Shown here piece by piece: positions 28,270 through 35,993 of a DNA stretch of 42,111 nucleotides. A model generated the notes under the pieces. That model saw nothing but the letters and a program-made list of their open reading frames with translations. It was not told the DNA's origin and did not search any database. The position numbers and the translations under genes are program-made. This DNA is from a virus. The stretch's first letter is position 1; each line of letters begins with the position of its first letter. The stretch covers positions 1 to 42,111 of the IMG/VR virus record IMGVR_UViG_3300005836_000003; one strand, written 5' to 3'.

Positions 28270-29882
28270 TAGGACCCCATCGCGTAGCCGACGGAGACGT
28301 CGACGGGCCCGCCGCGGCCGGGGCTCGCCTTGATCGAGGTGCCCCGCTGCACGTTCTTGAAGTCGACCTCGACGCGCCCGGGCGCGCCCGCGGACGCCGG
28401 CGCCCCGGCCGCCGCGCCGAGCTGCGCCGCGGGGATCGGCGCCCCGAAGCTCGCGGCCGCGTTCGCGCCGAGCAGGCCCGGCAGCCAGTCCGGAACCAGC
28501 CGCGCGATCGCGGGCAGCTTGCGCTCGATCCAGTCGAGGAACAGGCGCACGGGCTCCGTGAAGCCGACCCAGGCGGCCTTCATGAAGGCGAGGGTTTCTT
28601 CCCAGTGCGTCGCGACGTAGACCAGGCCCGCGACGAGGCCCGCGAGCGCGATGATCAGCACGCCGACTGGGTTCGCATCGGCGAGCGCGTCGAACAAGGC
28701 GAGGAGCGGGTTCGCGATCCCGAGCGCGACGGTCAGGGCGTTGAACGCGACCGCGAGCTGGCCGACCGCGATGAACAGGGGCCCGATGACGGCCGCGGCC
28801 GCGGCGACGCCGAGCCCGATCTTGAGCAGCCAGGGGTCCGTCTCCGCGAGCTGGTCGATCCAGTCGGCGAAGCCGTCGACGAGCTCGCCGACCCAGCGCA
28901 GGAGCCCCGCGCGCTCGAGCGCGTGCTGCAGCTTCTCGACCGCGCCCGCGAGCCGCGCGAAGGAATAGCCGGCGCCATCCGTCGCGCGCGCTGCTCGCCG
29001 CGCGGCGTCGCCCGCGGAGCCCGGGCCCTCGAGCTCGCGCGCGAGCTGCTGCGCCGAGCGCACGCCCTCGCCGAGCAGGCCGCGCAGCACGGGGCCGGCC
29101 GAGCGGCCGAAGGCCTTGGCGGCGCGCGCCGCGTCGTCTCCGCCCTCCCCGAAGCGCTCGAGCAGCTCCGTGATCGAGCCGAACTTCGCGCCCTGGGCGG
29201 TCGCGCGCGCTAGTCCGGACGCGAGCACGGATCCCGCGCGCGAGCCGCGCACGCCGCGCTTGTCGAGCTCGACGAGCACGGCGAGCGTGTCCTCGAGCCC
29301 CAGCTTCATCGCGCGCGCGACGGGCGACACGGCCTCGAGCCCCATCGCGAGGTTCTCGAGGGTCGCCCCGCCCCGCGAGCTCGCGCTCGAGAGCTCGTCG
29401 ATGATCCTCGCGGGGTCGGCGCGCCCGAACTCGTCCATCGAGCGCGTGGTGATCTCGACGGCCGTCGCGAGCTCGAGCGCGTGCCCCGCGGCCAGGTCGA
29501 GCACGGCCGGCGTCGCGGCGAGCACGGCGTTCGCCCGCAGGCCCTCGCGCGCGAGCAGGCGCTGGGCCTCCGCGACCTGGACTCCGGAGAAGGGCGGCGT
29601 CTCGCCCAGGCGCTCGGCCTGCTCGCGCAGGGCGGCGAGCTCGGCCTCGGTCGCGTTCGTCGTGGCCGCGACCTTGGACATCGCGCGGTCGAACTCCGCC
29701 AGGCTGCGCGTCGTCAGCGCCAGGAACGCGCCGATCGGCGCGGAGATCCCGACCGTGAGCGCGGCGCCGACGCGCTTCGCCTTGTTCCCGAAGGCCTCGA
29801 GGCTGCCGGCGACCTTGGCGAGCGGGCCGGAGACCTTGTCGACCGCGCCCAGGACAATGGAGAGCGGGAAGGTCTTGGCCAC
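28269..29882 (-). CDS. Tail tape measure protein
   Basis: 537 residues, GTG start at 29882. N-terminal amphipathic helices (FPLSIVLGAVDKVSGPLAKV, EAFGNKAKRVGAALT), the phage minor tail/TP901 core (LAEFDRAMSKVAATTNATEAELAALREQAERLG in outline; GVQVAEAQRLLAREGL; RGVRGSRAGSVLASGL), hydrophobic helices (KIGLGVAAAAAVIGPLFIAVG, PVGVLIIALAGLVAGLVYVA) and a C-terminal VDFKNVQRGTSI box seen in Mu-type tape measures. Length sets tail length: about 80 nm if the usual relation of 0.15 nm per residue applies, a short tail. It starts 10 bases after the extended chaperone ends. Confidence 0.92.
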   Translation of the reverse strand: MAKTFPLSIVLGAVDKVSGPLAKVAGSLEAFGNKAKRVGAALTVGISAPIGAFLALTTRSLAEFDRAMSKVAATTNATEAELAALREQAERLGETPPFSGVQVAEAQRLLAREGLRANAVLAATPAVLDLAAGHALELATAVEITTRSMDEFGRADPARIIDELSSASSRGGATLENLAMGLEAVSPVARAMKLGLEDTLAVLVELDKRGVRGSRAGSVLASGLARATAQGAKFGSITELLERFGEGGDDAARAAKAFGRSAGPVLRGLLGEGVRSAQQLARELEGPGSAGDAARRAARATDGAGYSFARLAGAVEKLQHALERAGLLRWVGELVDGFADWIDQLAETDPWLLKIGLGVAAAAAVIGPLFIAVGQLAVAFNALTVALGIANPLLALFDALADANPVGVLIIALAGLVAGLVYVATHWEETLAFMKAAWVGFTEPVRLFLDWIERKLPAIARLVPDWLPGLLGANAAASFGAPIPAAQLGAAAGAPASAGAPGRVEVDFKNVQRGTSIKASPGRGGPVDVSVGYAMGS

Positions 29883-29891
29883 GCGGTCAGG

Positions 29892-30316
29892 CTAGCGCGC
29901 GGGCTGGCGCAGCGCACCGATCTCGGCGGCCCGCTCGAGCCACCATTCGAGCCCGGCCGCGTCGAGCTCGAGCAGGTCCCTCGGCGGCCATCCGAAGGCC
30001 GCCGCGAGCGCCGCCAGGGCTAGGCCCCAGTTGGCGGGGAACCTGCCAAGCCCTCCCCCACGATGGCGGCGAGCTCGATCGCGTCGCAGCCCTGGAGCCG
30101 GCGCGCTGCGGCCTCGGGGATGCCGGCGCAGCGCGCGCCGATGTCGACGAGCTGCCCGAGCGTGGCCGTGCGGATGTCCGCCGGCAGGTTCCAGAGCTCG
30201 TTCGCGGTCGGGGCCTTCACGCGGAGCTCCGTGATCGTCTCCGAGCCGAGCTCGACCGGCTGCGAGAGCTTGAGCACGCGCGGGGCGCGGCCGGGGCTGG
30301 GGGTCGCGGCGGCCAC
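29892..30316 (-). CDS. Tail assembly chaperone, full-length -1 frameshift product
   Basis: Joined product of the 30020-30316 frame and a second frame (-1) that is open from the G-run at 30051-30061 to a TAG at 29892-29894, about 141 residues in all. After the shift the sequence reads GLGRFPANWGLALAALAAAF, then GWPPRDLLELDAAGLEWWLE, RAAEIGAL. The 'FGWPP.DLLELD..GLEWWLERA' part is the usual end of gpE'/Mu-type chaperones ('fgWsp..l..L...el..w...A'). The lack of a start codon and ribosome site of its own, plus the position just before the tape measure, argues for frameshift expression. Confidence 0.82.
30020..30316 (-). CDS. Tail assembly chaperone, short product (gpE/Mu gp41-type)
   Basis: 98 residues, GTG start at 30316. 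Contains LKLSQPVELGSETITELRVK (16-35) and APTANELWNLPADI, the usual 'l.l..pi..g...it.l.lR.pt..dl' opening of Mu gp41/gpE family proteins, followed by LVDIGARCAGIPEAAARRLQGCDAI and VGEGL. The family assists tube-tape-measure assembly and is not in the mature particle. Most ribosomes would stop at 30020; a fraction shift to give the longer form. Confidence 0.88.
   Translation of the reverse strand: MAAATPSPGRAPRVLKLSQPVELGSETITELRVKAPTANELWNLPADIRTATLGQLVDIGARCAGIPEAAARRLQGCDAIELAAIVGEGLAGSPPTGA
30051..30061 (-). promoter_or_regulatory. Candidate -1 ribosomal frameshift site GTGGGGGAGGG
   Basis: In the zero frame it reads GTG GGG GAG GG. A tRNA-Gly in the P-site on GGG can re-pair perfectly with GGG one base back. 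The -1 frame is open from here and gives the conserved chaperone extension. A second candidate, GGTTCCCC (about 30036-30043), would slip less easily because TCC to TTC mispairs at the second base. The site is inferred from frame and context. Confidence 0.65.
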
Positions 30317-30319
30317 GCG

Positions 30320-30682
30320 CTAGACCTCCTCGGCGCTAGTGCCCTCGAAGCGCGCCGCGATGTTCGCCTCCTCGGTCCCGACGGTGCCGTCGCCGGCCCA
30401 CCAGGCGTTGCGCAGGACGATCGTCTTGCCGTGCCCGAGCGCGAGCGTGATCGTCGCGTCCCGCGTGTCGAGCAGGTCCGCCAGGTCGAGGTCGCCGCGG
30501 TCGGTGATCTCGCCCTCGATGTAGGCGACCTGCGGAGTCTCCTTGTAGCCGTGCGTGCGGTCCGCGCCGACGATCGCCTCGCGCTTCGCGTGCCCGAGGT
30601 TGTAGGTCCAGTTTCCCTTGACGTCGAGGCGGACGCCGTCGCGGTTCAGCGACAGGATCCCGCCCCTGCGATTGCTTGCCAC
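30320..30682 (-). CDS. Tail tube protein (Mu gpM type)
   Basis: 120 residues, GTG at 30682. RRGGILSLNRDGVRLDVKGN (5-24), WTYNLGHAKREAIVGADRTHGYKE (25-48 in part), PQVAYIEGEITDRGDLDLADL, NAWWAGDGTVGTEEANIAARFEG are the features of the Mu-type tube (Tail_tube family), including the 'G..w.vk.G.....ive...G......p.p..e.......d...l' pattern. Polymerises inside the sheath. Confidence 0.92.
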   Translation of the reverse strand: MASNRRGGILSLNRDGVRLDVKGNWTYNLGHAKREAIVGADRTHGYKETPQVAYIEGEITDRGDLDLADLLDTRDATITLALGHGKTIVLRNAWWAGDGTVGTEEANIAARFEGTSAEEV

Positions 30683-30692
30683 GGCGAGCCCC

Positions 30693-32168
30693 CTAGAGGA
30701 TGAACGCGAGCTTCACGCCCACGACCATCAGGTTGTTGATCAGGTCCGGCGGGAAAAGGATGTTCAGGCGGTTGCGGTCGACGGGGTCGCGCTCGGCGAG
30801 CACGTCCGCGGCGAACTGGTCGAAGTTCTCGACGAGCCCGAGCTCCTCGTAGTCGCGGAAGGCGGCGACGCACTCCGCGACGGCGAGCTTGGGCGTCATC
30901 ACGGGCTGCCCCGCGCCGAAGTTCGTGCCGTCGTCCCCGAGCTTGTGGCGCGGGTACTTGGCGCCGAAGCGCGCGCGCAGGTCGTAGCGGATGTACGAGA
31001 GCGTCGCGACGCTCATCACGTCGAGGAAGGCGTCGTCCGCCTGCGCCACGGCGTTGAGCTGGTAGGTCGTGATCGCGCGCTCGATCCGCACGGCGCCGGC
31101 GCCGTCGACCGTGAACGTCGATATCCCGTCGTAGAGCAGGAGGTTGCGCTCGGCGAAGGTGAAGCGGTCGGCGACGGCCGGCGCGCGCACGCCCTTGAGC
31201 TCGAGGGTCTTGAGCTGCCGCCCGGGGTCGGCCTGGAGCTCGCGCGCGGCGACCGCGCCGAAGGCCGAGGCCCACTCCCAGGGCGGGGTCGGCGAGAGGT
31301 CCGCGCCGATGATCAGCGAGTGCTTGGAGTTGCGCGCGTTCCCGAGCGTCGAGAGCGTGCCCTGCGAGCCGCGCGCGCCGAGCACGACGCGCCCGTCGTT
31401 GTCCTGCGTCGTGCCCCAGCGCAGGTCGAGCTCGGCCTCGAAGGCCGCGACGTCCGTCGAGTCTCCGAAGCCGGCGATGATCACGTCGTACTGCGTGTCC
31501 CCGAGCGCGGCCCAGAAGGCCGCGTCCCCGATCGCCGGGTCGTTCGCGCCGGCGACCGCGGAAGCGACGACGACCGTCACGCCGGCGGGCAGCTCCTCGC
31601 CGGAGCCGTAGTCGAGGCGCACGTCGATGGCGCTCCCGTAGGCGCCCTTGTGGTTCGCCGTGAGCGTCACGACGTTGGTCGCCGAGCCCGCGGTCACGGG
31701 CAGCGTCGGGTCCGCGTCGCAGGCGGCCTCGATCGAGGCCGCGATCGCGTTCTGGACGGCCCCGGACGCGACGCCGACCTTGATCCGGCGGCCCGCGATC
31801 CAGAGGTAGATCGAGCCCGCGGCGGTCGCGGTCCCGGTCACCGTGACGGTGAAGGTCGCGGCCGTGCCCGTCGGGTCCGCGTCGACCGCGATCGCGTCCG
31901 TCGCGACGAGCGTCGAGTTGCCGAAGTACAGCTGCGCCATGTGGTGCAGCATCGAGCCGGTCCCGAACCAGGCCGCGGCCTGGTCGGCGCCCGTGATGCC
32001 CTGCTTGAGCACGTGCTCGAGCACGCTCCCGGACGCGAGGCGCATCCCGGCGAGGAGCACGCGGTAGACCTTGGCGGCGGGGCCCTGCCGCGCGCGGGTC
32101 GGGTCGACCTCGACGCCGATGATCGGCACGCGCACGGTGTTCGGGAGCTCGGAGAATATGATCGGCAT
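30693..32168 (-). CDS. Contractile tail sheath protein (Mu gpL type)
   Basis: 491 residues, ATG at 32168. Starts PIIFSELPNTVRVPIIGVEVD, the typical 'I.F..iP..iR.P....E.d' sheath opening. Next VLLAGMRLASGSVLEHVLKQ and ITGADQAAAWFGTGSMLHHMAQLY follow the 'lliGq.l..g.a......v.s...a..lfG.GSmla.M' signature. It includes an added beta-rich domain (about 90-205) containing FTVTVTGTATAAGSIYLWIAG, and the C-terminal sheath core (LVENFDQFAADVLAERDP, NRLNILFPPDLINNLMVVGVK). Forms the contractile outer layer that drives the spike. Confidence 0.95.
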   Translation of the reverse strand: MPIIFSELPNTVRVPIIGVEVDPTRARQGPAAKVYRVLLAGMRLASGSVLEHVLKQGITGADQAAAWFGTGSMLHHMAQLYFGNSTLVATDAIAVDADPTGTAATFTVTVTGTATAAGSIYLWIAGRRIKVGVASGAVQNAIAASIEAACDADPTLPVTAGSATNVVTLTANHKGAYGSAIDVRLDYGSGEELPAGVTVVVASAVAGANDPAIGDAAFWAALGDTQYDVIIAGFGDSTDVAAFEAELDLRWGTTQDNDGRVVLGARGSQGTLSTLGNARNSKHSLIIGADLSPTPPWEWASAFGAVAARELQADPGRQLKTLELKGVRAPAVADRFTFAERNLLLYDGISTFTVDGAGAVRIERAITTYQLNAVAQADDAFLDVMSVATLSYIRYDLRARFGAKYPRHKLGDDGTNFGAGQPVMTPKLAVAECVAAFRDYEELGLVENFDQFAADVLAERDPVDRNRLNILFPPDLINNLMVVGVKLAFIL

Positions 32169-32171
32169 GGG

Positions 32172-32351
32172 CTAGGCCTCGCGGTCGGGAGGGTCCTCGG
32201 AGCGCTCGGGGTCGCACGGGACGACGTCGCCGCGCCGCAGCCGGCGCCGCCAGTAGGCGGTGTCGGGGACCTCGCGGCCCTCGGGCGGCAGCGGGGCGCG
32301 CGGCTGCGCGGGGTCGCGGACCAGGAGCCCGGGCGCGGGTCGAACTCGCAT
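32172..32351 (-). CDS. DUF2635-family protein (Mu gp38 type)
   Basis: 59 residues, ATG at 32351. The sequence MRVRPAPGLLVRDPAQPRAP, then LPPEGREVPDTAYWRRRLRR, then GDVV matches the DUF2635 pattern ('vrPapG..VRDP.....L...G..VP...YW.RRl.dGDV'). In Mu-like tail operons it lies just before the sheath, as here. Exact function unknown. Stop three bases before the sheath ATG. Confidence 0.92.
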   Translation of the reverse strand: MRVRPAPGLLVRDPAQPRAPLPPEGREVPDTAYWRRRLRRGDVVPCDPERSEDPPDREA

Positions 32352-32360
32352 GGGCGGAGG

Positions 32361-32891
32361 CTACTGCGCCAGGGTCACGTCGTCCACAGCATCGACCTGG
32401 CCGTCGTCCGGCTGCAGCCGGTGCTCGAAGTGCGCGGTCAGGAAGTCGCCGACGAGCGCGGGGTCGCCCTCGGGCGCCTCGACGTAGTGCACGACCTCGC
32501 ACGTGATCCGCCCGGCGCCGATGCGCTTCTTGCCGGAGCCGAAGTCCGCGTCGTAGGTCGCCGGCCGCAGCTCGCAGTCGTCCAGGCCGAGCGAGGGGTA
32601 GCGGAACAGGACCGCGAGGACCTCGGCTCCGAGCGCGTCGAGCTGGTCGTCCGCGGGCCCGGTCGCCGTCTCCTCGACGAACAGCTCGAGCGCGACGGTC
32701 GTCGCGACGCGGTAGATCCGCGGGGACTGCGCGTGCTCGGCCCATTCTTCGCGCAGCGAGTAGACCAGGATCGCGGGCAGGCCCTGGCGCCAGACCGCGC
32801 GCGCGCGCGAGCTCGAGACCCGCTGCCCGGCCGCCGTCTGCCCGAGCAGCAGCGCGACCAGGTTCTGGCGGATCAGCGCCCGCTCGGCCAC
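32361..32891 (-). CDS. Tail terminator/gp37-type protein
   Basis: 176 residues, GTG at 32891 sharing bases with the previous stop (CTAGTG). RALIRQNLVALLLGQTAAG (4-22), VSSSRARAVWRQGLPAILVYSLREEW (25-50 in part) and YRVATTVALELFVEETAT (60-77) match tail terminator proteins ('l...v...L.g.t.ag..V...r......e.lPai.vy'). It caps the tube and sheath at the head side. Context between head-tail joining protein and sheath is consistent. Confidence 0.8.
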   Translation of the reverse strand: MAERALIRQNLVALLLGQTAAGQRVSSSRARAVWRQGLPAILVYSLREEWAEHAQSPRIYRVATTVALELFVEETATGPADDQLDALGAEVLAVLFRYPSLGLDDCELRPATYDADFGSGKKRIGAGRITCEVVHYVEAPEGDPALVGDFLTAHFEHRLQPDDGQVDAVDDVTLAQ

Positions 32892-33220
32892 TAGAGCGCC
32901 TCGAGGCGCAGCAGCGCGCCGCCCTCGCCGTCGGGCTCGAAGCCCGCCACGCGGTAGGGCGCGCCGGCGATCAGGACCCCGTCGCCCTCGGCGGGCTCCG
33001 CGGGCAGGTCCGCGAGCGCGATCGAGAGGTCGGGGCCGACCGTCGCGACGCCGACTTCTTCTCCGGCGAGGACCTGCTCGACGTGCGCCTCGCGGAAGAT
33101 CGCGCGGCCGTCCAGGCTCACGGTGGGCAGGCCGGCGGGCGCGTAGACGACCGCGCGCGTGGTGCAGAGCGCCCGCTGCGTCGTCCGCAGCGCGGCCGCG
33201 GCGGGGCCGTCGAAGCTCAC
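32891..33220 (-). CDS. Head-tail joining protein (lambda FII-like)
   Basis: 109 residues, ATG start at 33220. Middle and C-terminal parts GRAIFREAHVEQVLAGEEVG (38-57 or so), VGPDLSIALADLPAEPAEGDGVLI and YRVAGFEPDGEGGALLRLEA follow the small barrel family that joins capsid and tail ('p.l.v....lp.....G..i.i.g..Y.V......gdG...l.L'). Position after the decoration proteins and before the terminator fits. Confidence 0.78.
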   Translation of the reverse strand: MSFDGPAAAALRTTQRALCTTRAVVYAPAGLPTVSLDGRAIFREAHVEQVLAGEEVGVATVGPDLSIALADLPAEPAEGDGVLIAGAPYRVAGFEPDGEGGALLRLEAL

Positions 33221-33224
33221 GGCG

Positions 33225-33569
33225 CTAGAACTGGCCGAGGATGACCCAGCCCAGGACCGCCGCGTCGGCGGCCGCGGCCATCGCCGTGCCGATCCTCGGG
33301 TTCGCCGCGGTGTTGTCGGTGTACGTCACGGCCAGGTTGACCACGTCCCAGTAGAGCTTCGCGCCGGCGGTCCAGGCGCTGCCGCCGCCGTCGACCTTCT
33401 CGAGCAGGAAGGCGCCCGTGCGGGCGCAGGCGACCGTGTGGCCGACCGTCGCGTCCGAGACGATGGGGACGACGAGCATCGTCCCGACCATGAAGGGGAC
33501 GCCGGAGACGGCGGCGGCCGCGGTCACGACGTTGATCGTGTCGGCGGGCTGGGACTGGACGGCTGCCAT
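33225..33569 (-). CDS. DUF2190 capsid-associated protein, copy 2
   Basis: 114 residues, ATG at 33569 with GGAG upstream. QPADTINVVTAAAAVSGVPF and MLVVPIVSDATVGHTVACA, GGGSAWTAGAKLYWDVVNLA, GTAMAAAADAAVLGWVILG show the DUF2190 pattern ('a...i..Gvv.....ia.GdlV........vav.G........a...G..vYwd......t')—proposed capsid decoration proteins. It is a tandem paralogue of the next entry: the first nine residues (MAAVQSQPA) and last seven (GWVILGQF end) are the same. Confidence 0.85.
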   Translation of the reverse strand: MAAVQSQPADTINVVTAAAAVSGVPFMVGTMLVVPIVSDATVGHTVACARTGAFLLEKVDGGGSAWTAGAKLYWDVVNLAVTYTDNTAANPRIGTAMAAAADAAVLGWVILGQF

Positions 33570-33600
33570 GTGAGGGGTTCTCCGGGTCTAGAGCCGACGG

Positions 33601-33930
33601 TCAGAACTGCCCGAGGATGACCCAGCCGCTGGCGCTGGGGTTCGCCGCGGCGAGGCCCGCCGTGCCGATGCGCTGGTTCGCGCCGACCGTGCTCGTGACG
33701 TTGGACGTGGCGACGGCCCAGTAGAGCGCTGCGCCGGCGGTCCAGGCCTGCGCCGAGACCTTGGGCAGGAAGTGCATCCCCGTGCGGTGGCACGGGATGT
33801 GGTCGCCGCTGCCGCCGGAGACGATCGGGACGAGCAGCATCGTGCCCGAGAGGACCGGCGCTCCGGCCGTGACGGTGCCGCCGGCGACGTAGTCGACGAT
33901 GTCGGCGGGCTGGGACTGGACGGCTGCCAT
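33601..33930 (-). CDS. DUF2190 capsid-associated protein, copy 1
   Basis: 109 residues, ATG at 33930 with GAGGAG upstream. MAAVQSQPADIVDYVAGGTV, GTMLLVPIVSGGSGDHIPCH, AQAWTAGAALYWAVATSNVT and SASGWVILGQF mirror the second copy. The DNA is nearly identical over the first 25 or so bases and last 25 or so bases of the two genes, with diverged middles. Probably a trimeric decoration protein stabilising the capsid. Confidence 0.85.
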   Translation of the reverse strand: MAAVQSQPADIVDYVAGGTVTAGAPVLSGTMLLVPIVSGGSGDHIPCHRTGMHFLPKVSAQAWTAGAALYWAVATSNVTSTVGANQRIGTAGLAAANPSASGWVILGQF

Positions 33931-33987
33931 GTTCGAGGGCTCCTCGGTCGGTTGGTTCTGTGTGGGTCGCTCGCTCGGGCTCTCCGG

Positions 33988-35955
33988 CTACGCGCCGCTG
34001 GACTCGACGAACCCGCGGTAGTCGATCGCGGCCGCGGCGCGGACGGCGAGGTAGCTCGTCGTCATGCCCTTGGTGCGGAAGTCCATCTCGGTCTCGACGA
34101 TGATCGGCTCCGCGCCCGTGAGCGAGCAGAGCTCGATCATGTCGATCTGGTCGGGCGTCGCGAGCAGCCACCACTTGGTGGCGGGCAGGCGCGCGTCGGA
34201 GACCACGCCGCGCAGGAGGTCGACGAGCGGGTTCGCGTTGCCGGCGGTCTCGGGCACGATCTGCGCCATGTACTGGCGCAGCGTGATCTCGAGCGCGCTG
34301 CCGCCCATGAGCAGGCGCCCCTCGAGGTTGAGCCGGTCGCCGTTCGGGCTGGTCTGGTTGCGCATCAGCGCGCGCGCGCCCGCGATCTTGTCCACCGCGG
34401 GGGCTCCGGTCGCGAGGTTCGCGTGCGTCGAGTGGAACAGCGCCAGGCCCGTCTCGTCCATCACCTGCGGGGTGGTGATCACGGCGTACACGAGGTCGCC
34501 CTCGAGCGTGGAGACGGCCGCGCCGCCCATCGCGAGCTGGCGGCCGATGAAGTCGAGGTCGTCGTTGATGAGGGACTCCCAGGTCGTCGCCACGGCCTTG
34601 CCGTACTTGGCGAGCGAGTAGCCCTGCGCCGCGTCCGTGATGATCCCGTCCTGGATCTCGCCGCCCTCGTAGACGCGCGTGAGCTGCGGCAGGCCCGAGC
34701 CCGAGACGCGCGAGACGGGCTTGAAGTCCGGGGCGCCGACGCGGGTCGTGAAGGGCTCGAAGGTCCGCGGCGCGCGCTCGTAGGCCGCGCGGAGCGTCTT
34801 GTTCTGGACGTTGGCGAGCGCCTGCGGGAAGTCGCTCGTGGAGTGGAAGGCGCGGCGCGCGATGTCGACGTCGGACATCAGGCCGCAGCGCACGCCCTGG
34901 CGCTCGAGGAACCAGGCCGCGATCCGCACGGACCGCATGCCGCGGAACGAGCGCGCGAGGTCGCCCTGCGCCGCCGCGGCCACGGGTCGGCCGCCGCGCA
35001 GCTCCAGGCCGGCGAACAGCTCGGCCCGGACCTTGTCCTCCTCGGCCTCGGTCACGCGCGCGCCGCCGGCGGACGTGCGGACCTCGTCGTCGCGGCTCGC
35101 GAGCGAGTCGAGGATCGCGGCCCGAGCCTGCTCGAGCGTGCGCCCCTTGTCGACGAGCTCGGCCTCGAGCTCGGGCGCGACGCGGTGCGCGCGGCAGAGC
35201 ACGCGGATCGCGGCGATCCGCTCGCGCTCGGCCGATCGGGCGGCCTCCGCGGCCGCGGCGATCGCGGCGTCGGCGGCGGCCTTCTCGGCGGCGATCCGGT
35301 CGGCCTCGCGCTTGGCGTCGGCGGCGATCTCGGCGGGGGTCTTGGTCGTGACGGTTTCGGGCGGCATGTCGGCGCTCCGGAGGACTTCGCAGGGGTTGAG
35401 GGTCGCGCCTTGCGGCGCTCCGCGGAAGCCGGCTCCGGCGTCCGCGGGGATCGGTACGGGGCTGATCTCGAAGGGCTCCCACTTGCGGACGATCCACACG
35501 GGCTTCCCGTCGACGAGCTCGGAGGTCTTCTCGATGCCCAGGCGCTTGTAGCCGAAGCTCACGCTGCCGAGCGTGCCGTCCTTGATCCGGCCGACGATCG
35601 GGGCCGCGTCGGGCTGCGCCGTGAAGCGCAGCCGGGCCGTGCCCTTGCGGGCGGCGGCGTCGACGCGGGCGGAGCCGGCCATCACGTTCCCGACGACGTC
35701 GGTCCCCGAGTAGGAGCTGTGCGCGTCCAGGACCGGCGCCCGGCCCGAGTTGAGCCGGCCGAGGTCGACCGCGTCGGCCGAGAAGTCGAGCCGCTCCCAG
35801 TAGAGCTGGTCGCTCCGGTAGTCGTAGCGCAGCACGTCGGCGCCGGCGGTCCAGGTGACCTCGACGCTGCGGTCCTCGTCGCGCCAGGACGCGAGCTCGA
35901 CGTCCGCGCGCAGCGCGCAGGGCTCGAGCATCCACACGGCGGAGGTCGGGGGCAC
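33988..35955 (-). CDS. Prohead protease-scaffold-major capsid fusion protein
   Basis: 655 residues from a GTG at 35955. Residues 30-175 form an S78/HK97-type prohead protease: APVLDAHSSYSG (73-84, catalytic His79), IKDGTLGSVSFGYK (124-137, Ser133) and FEISPVPIPADAGA (162-175). Residues 205-290 are an Ala/Glu-rich coiled coil (scaffold delta-domain-like). Residues 300-655 form the HK97-fold capsid protein (DFPQALANVQNKTLRAAYE, 375-393; WESLINDDLDFIGRQ; NNANPLVDLLRG-like; PATKWWLLATPDQID). The fusion is self-consistent with phages where one polypeptide is cut after assembly. The frame has no internal stop. The start lacks a strong ribosome site. Confidence 0.88.
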   Translation of the reverse strand: MPPTSAVWMLEPCALRADVELASWRDEDRSVEVTWTAGADVLRYDYRSDQLYWERLDFSADAVDLGRLNSGRAPVLDAHSSYSGTDVVGNVMAGSARVDAAARKGTARLRFTAQPDAAPIVGRIKDGTLGSVSFGYKRLGIEKTSELVDGKPVWIVRKWEPFEISPVPIPADAGAGFRGAPQGATLNPCEVLRSADMPPETVTTKTPAEIAADAKREADRIAAEKAAADAAIAAAAEAARSAERERIAAIRVLCRAHRVAPELEAELVDKGRTLEQARAAILDSLASRDDEVRTSAGGARVTEAEEDKVRAELFAGLELRGGRPVAAAAQGDLARSFRGMRSVRIAAWFLERQGVRCGLMSDVDIARRAFHSTSDFPQALANVQNKTLRAAYERAPRTFEPFTTRVGAPDFKPVSRVSGSGLPQLTRVYEGGEIQDGIITDAAQGYSLAKYGKAVATTWESLINDDLDFIGRQLAMGGAAVSTLEGDLVYAVITTPQVMDETGLALFHSTHANLATGAPAVDKIAGARALMRNQTSPNGDRLNLEGRLLMGGSALEITLRQYMAQIVPETAGNANPLVDLLRGVVSDARLPATKWWLLATPDQIDMIELCSLTGAEPIIVETEMDFRTKGMTTSYLAVRAAAAIDYRGFVESSGA

Positions 35956-35993
35956 GCCCGTACTATGTCGCGCGCAGCGGCTCGCGCAAGACC

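Noticed and set aside
30036-30043. GGTTCCCC as the frameshift site
   Set aside because: The P-site tRNA would mispair at the second base (TCC to TTC), so the upstream G-run is preferred, though not proven.
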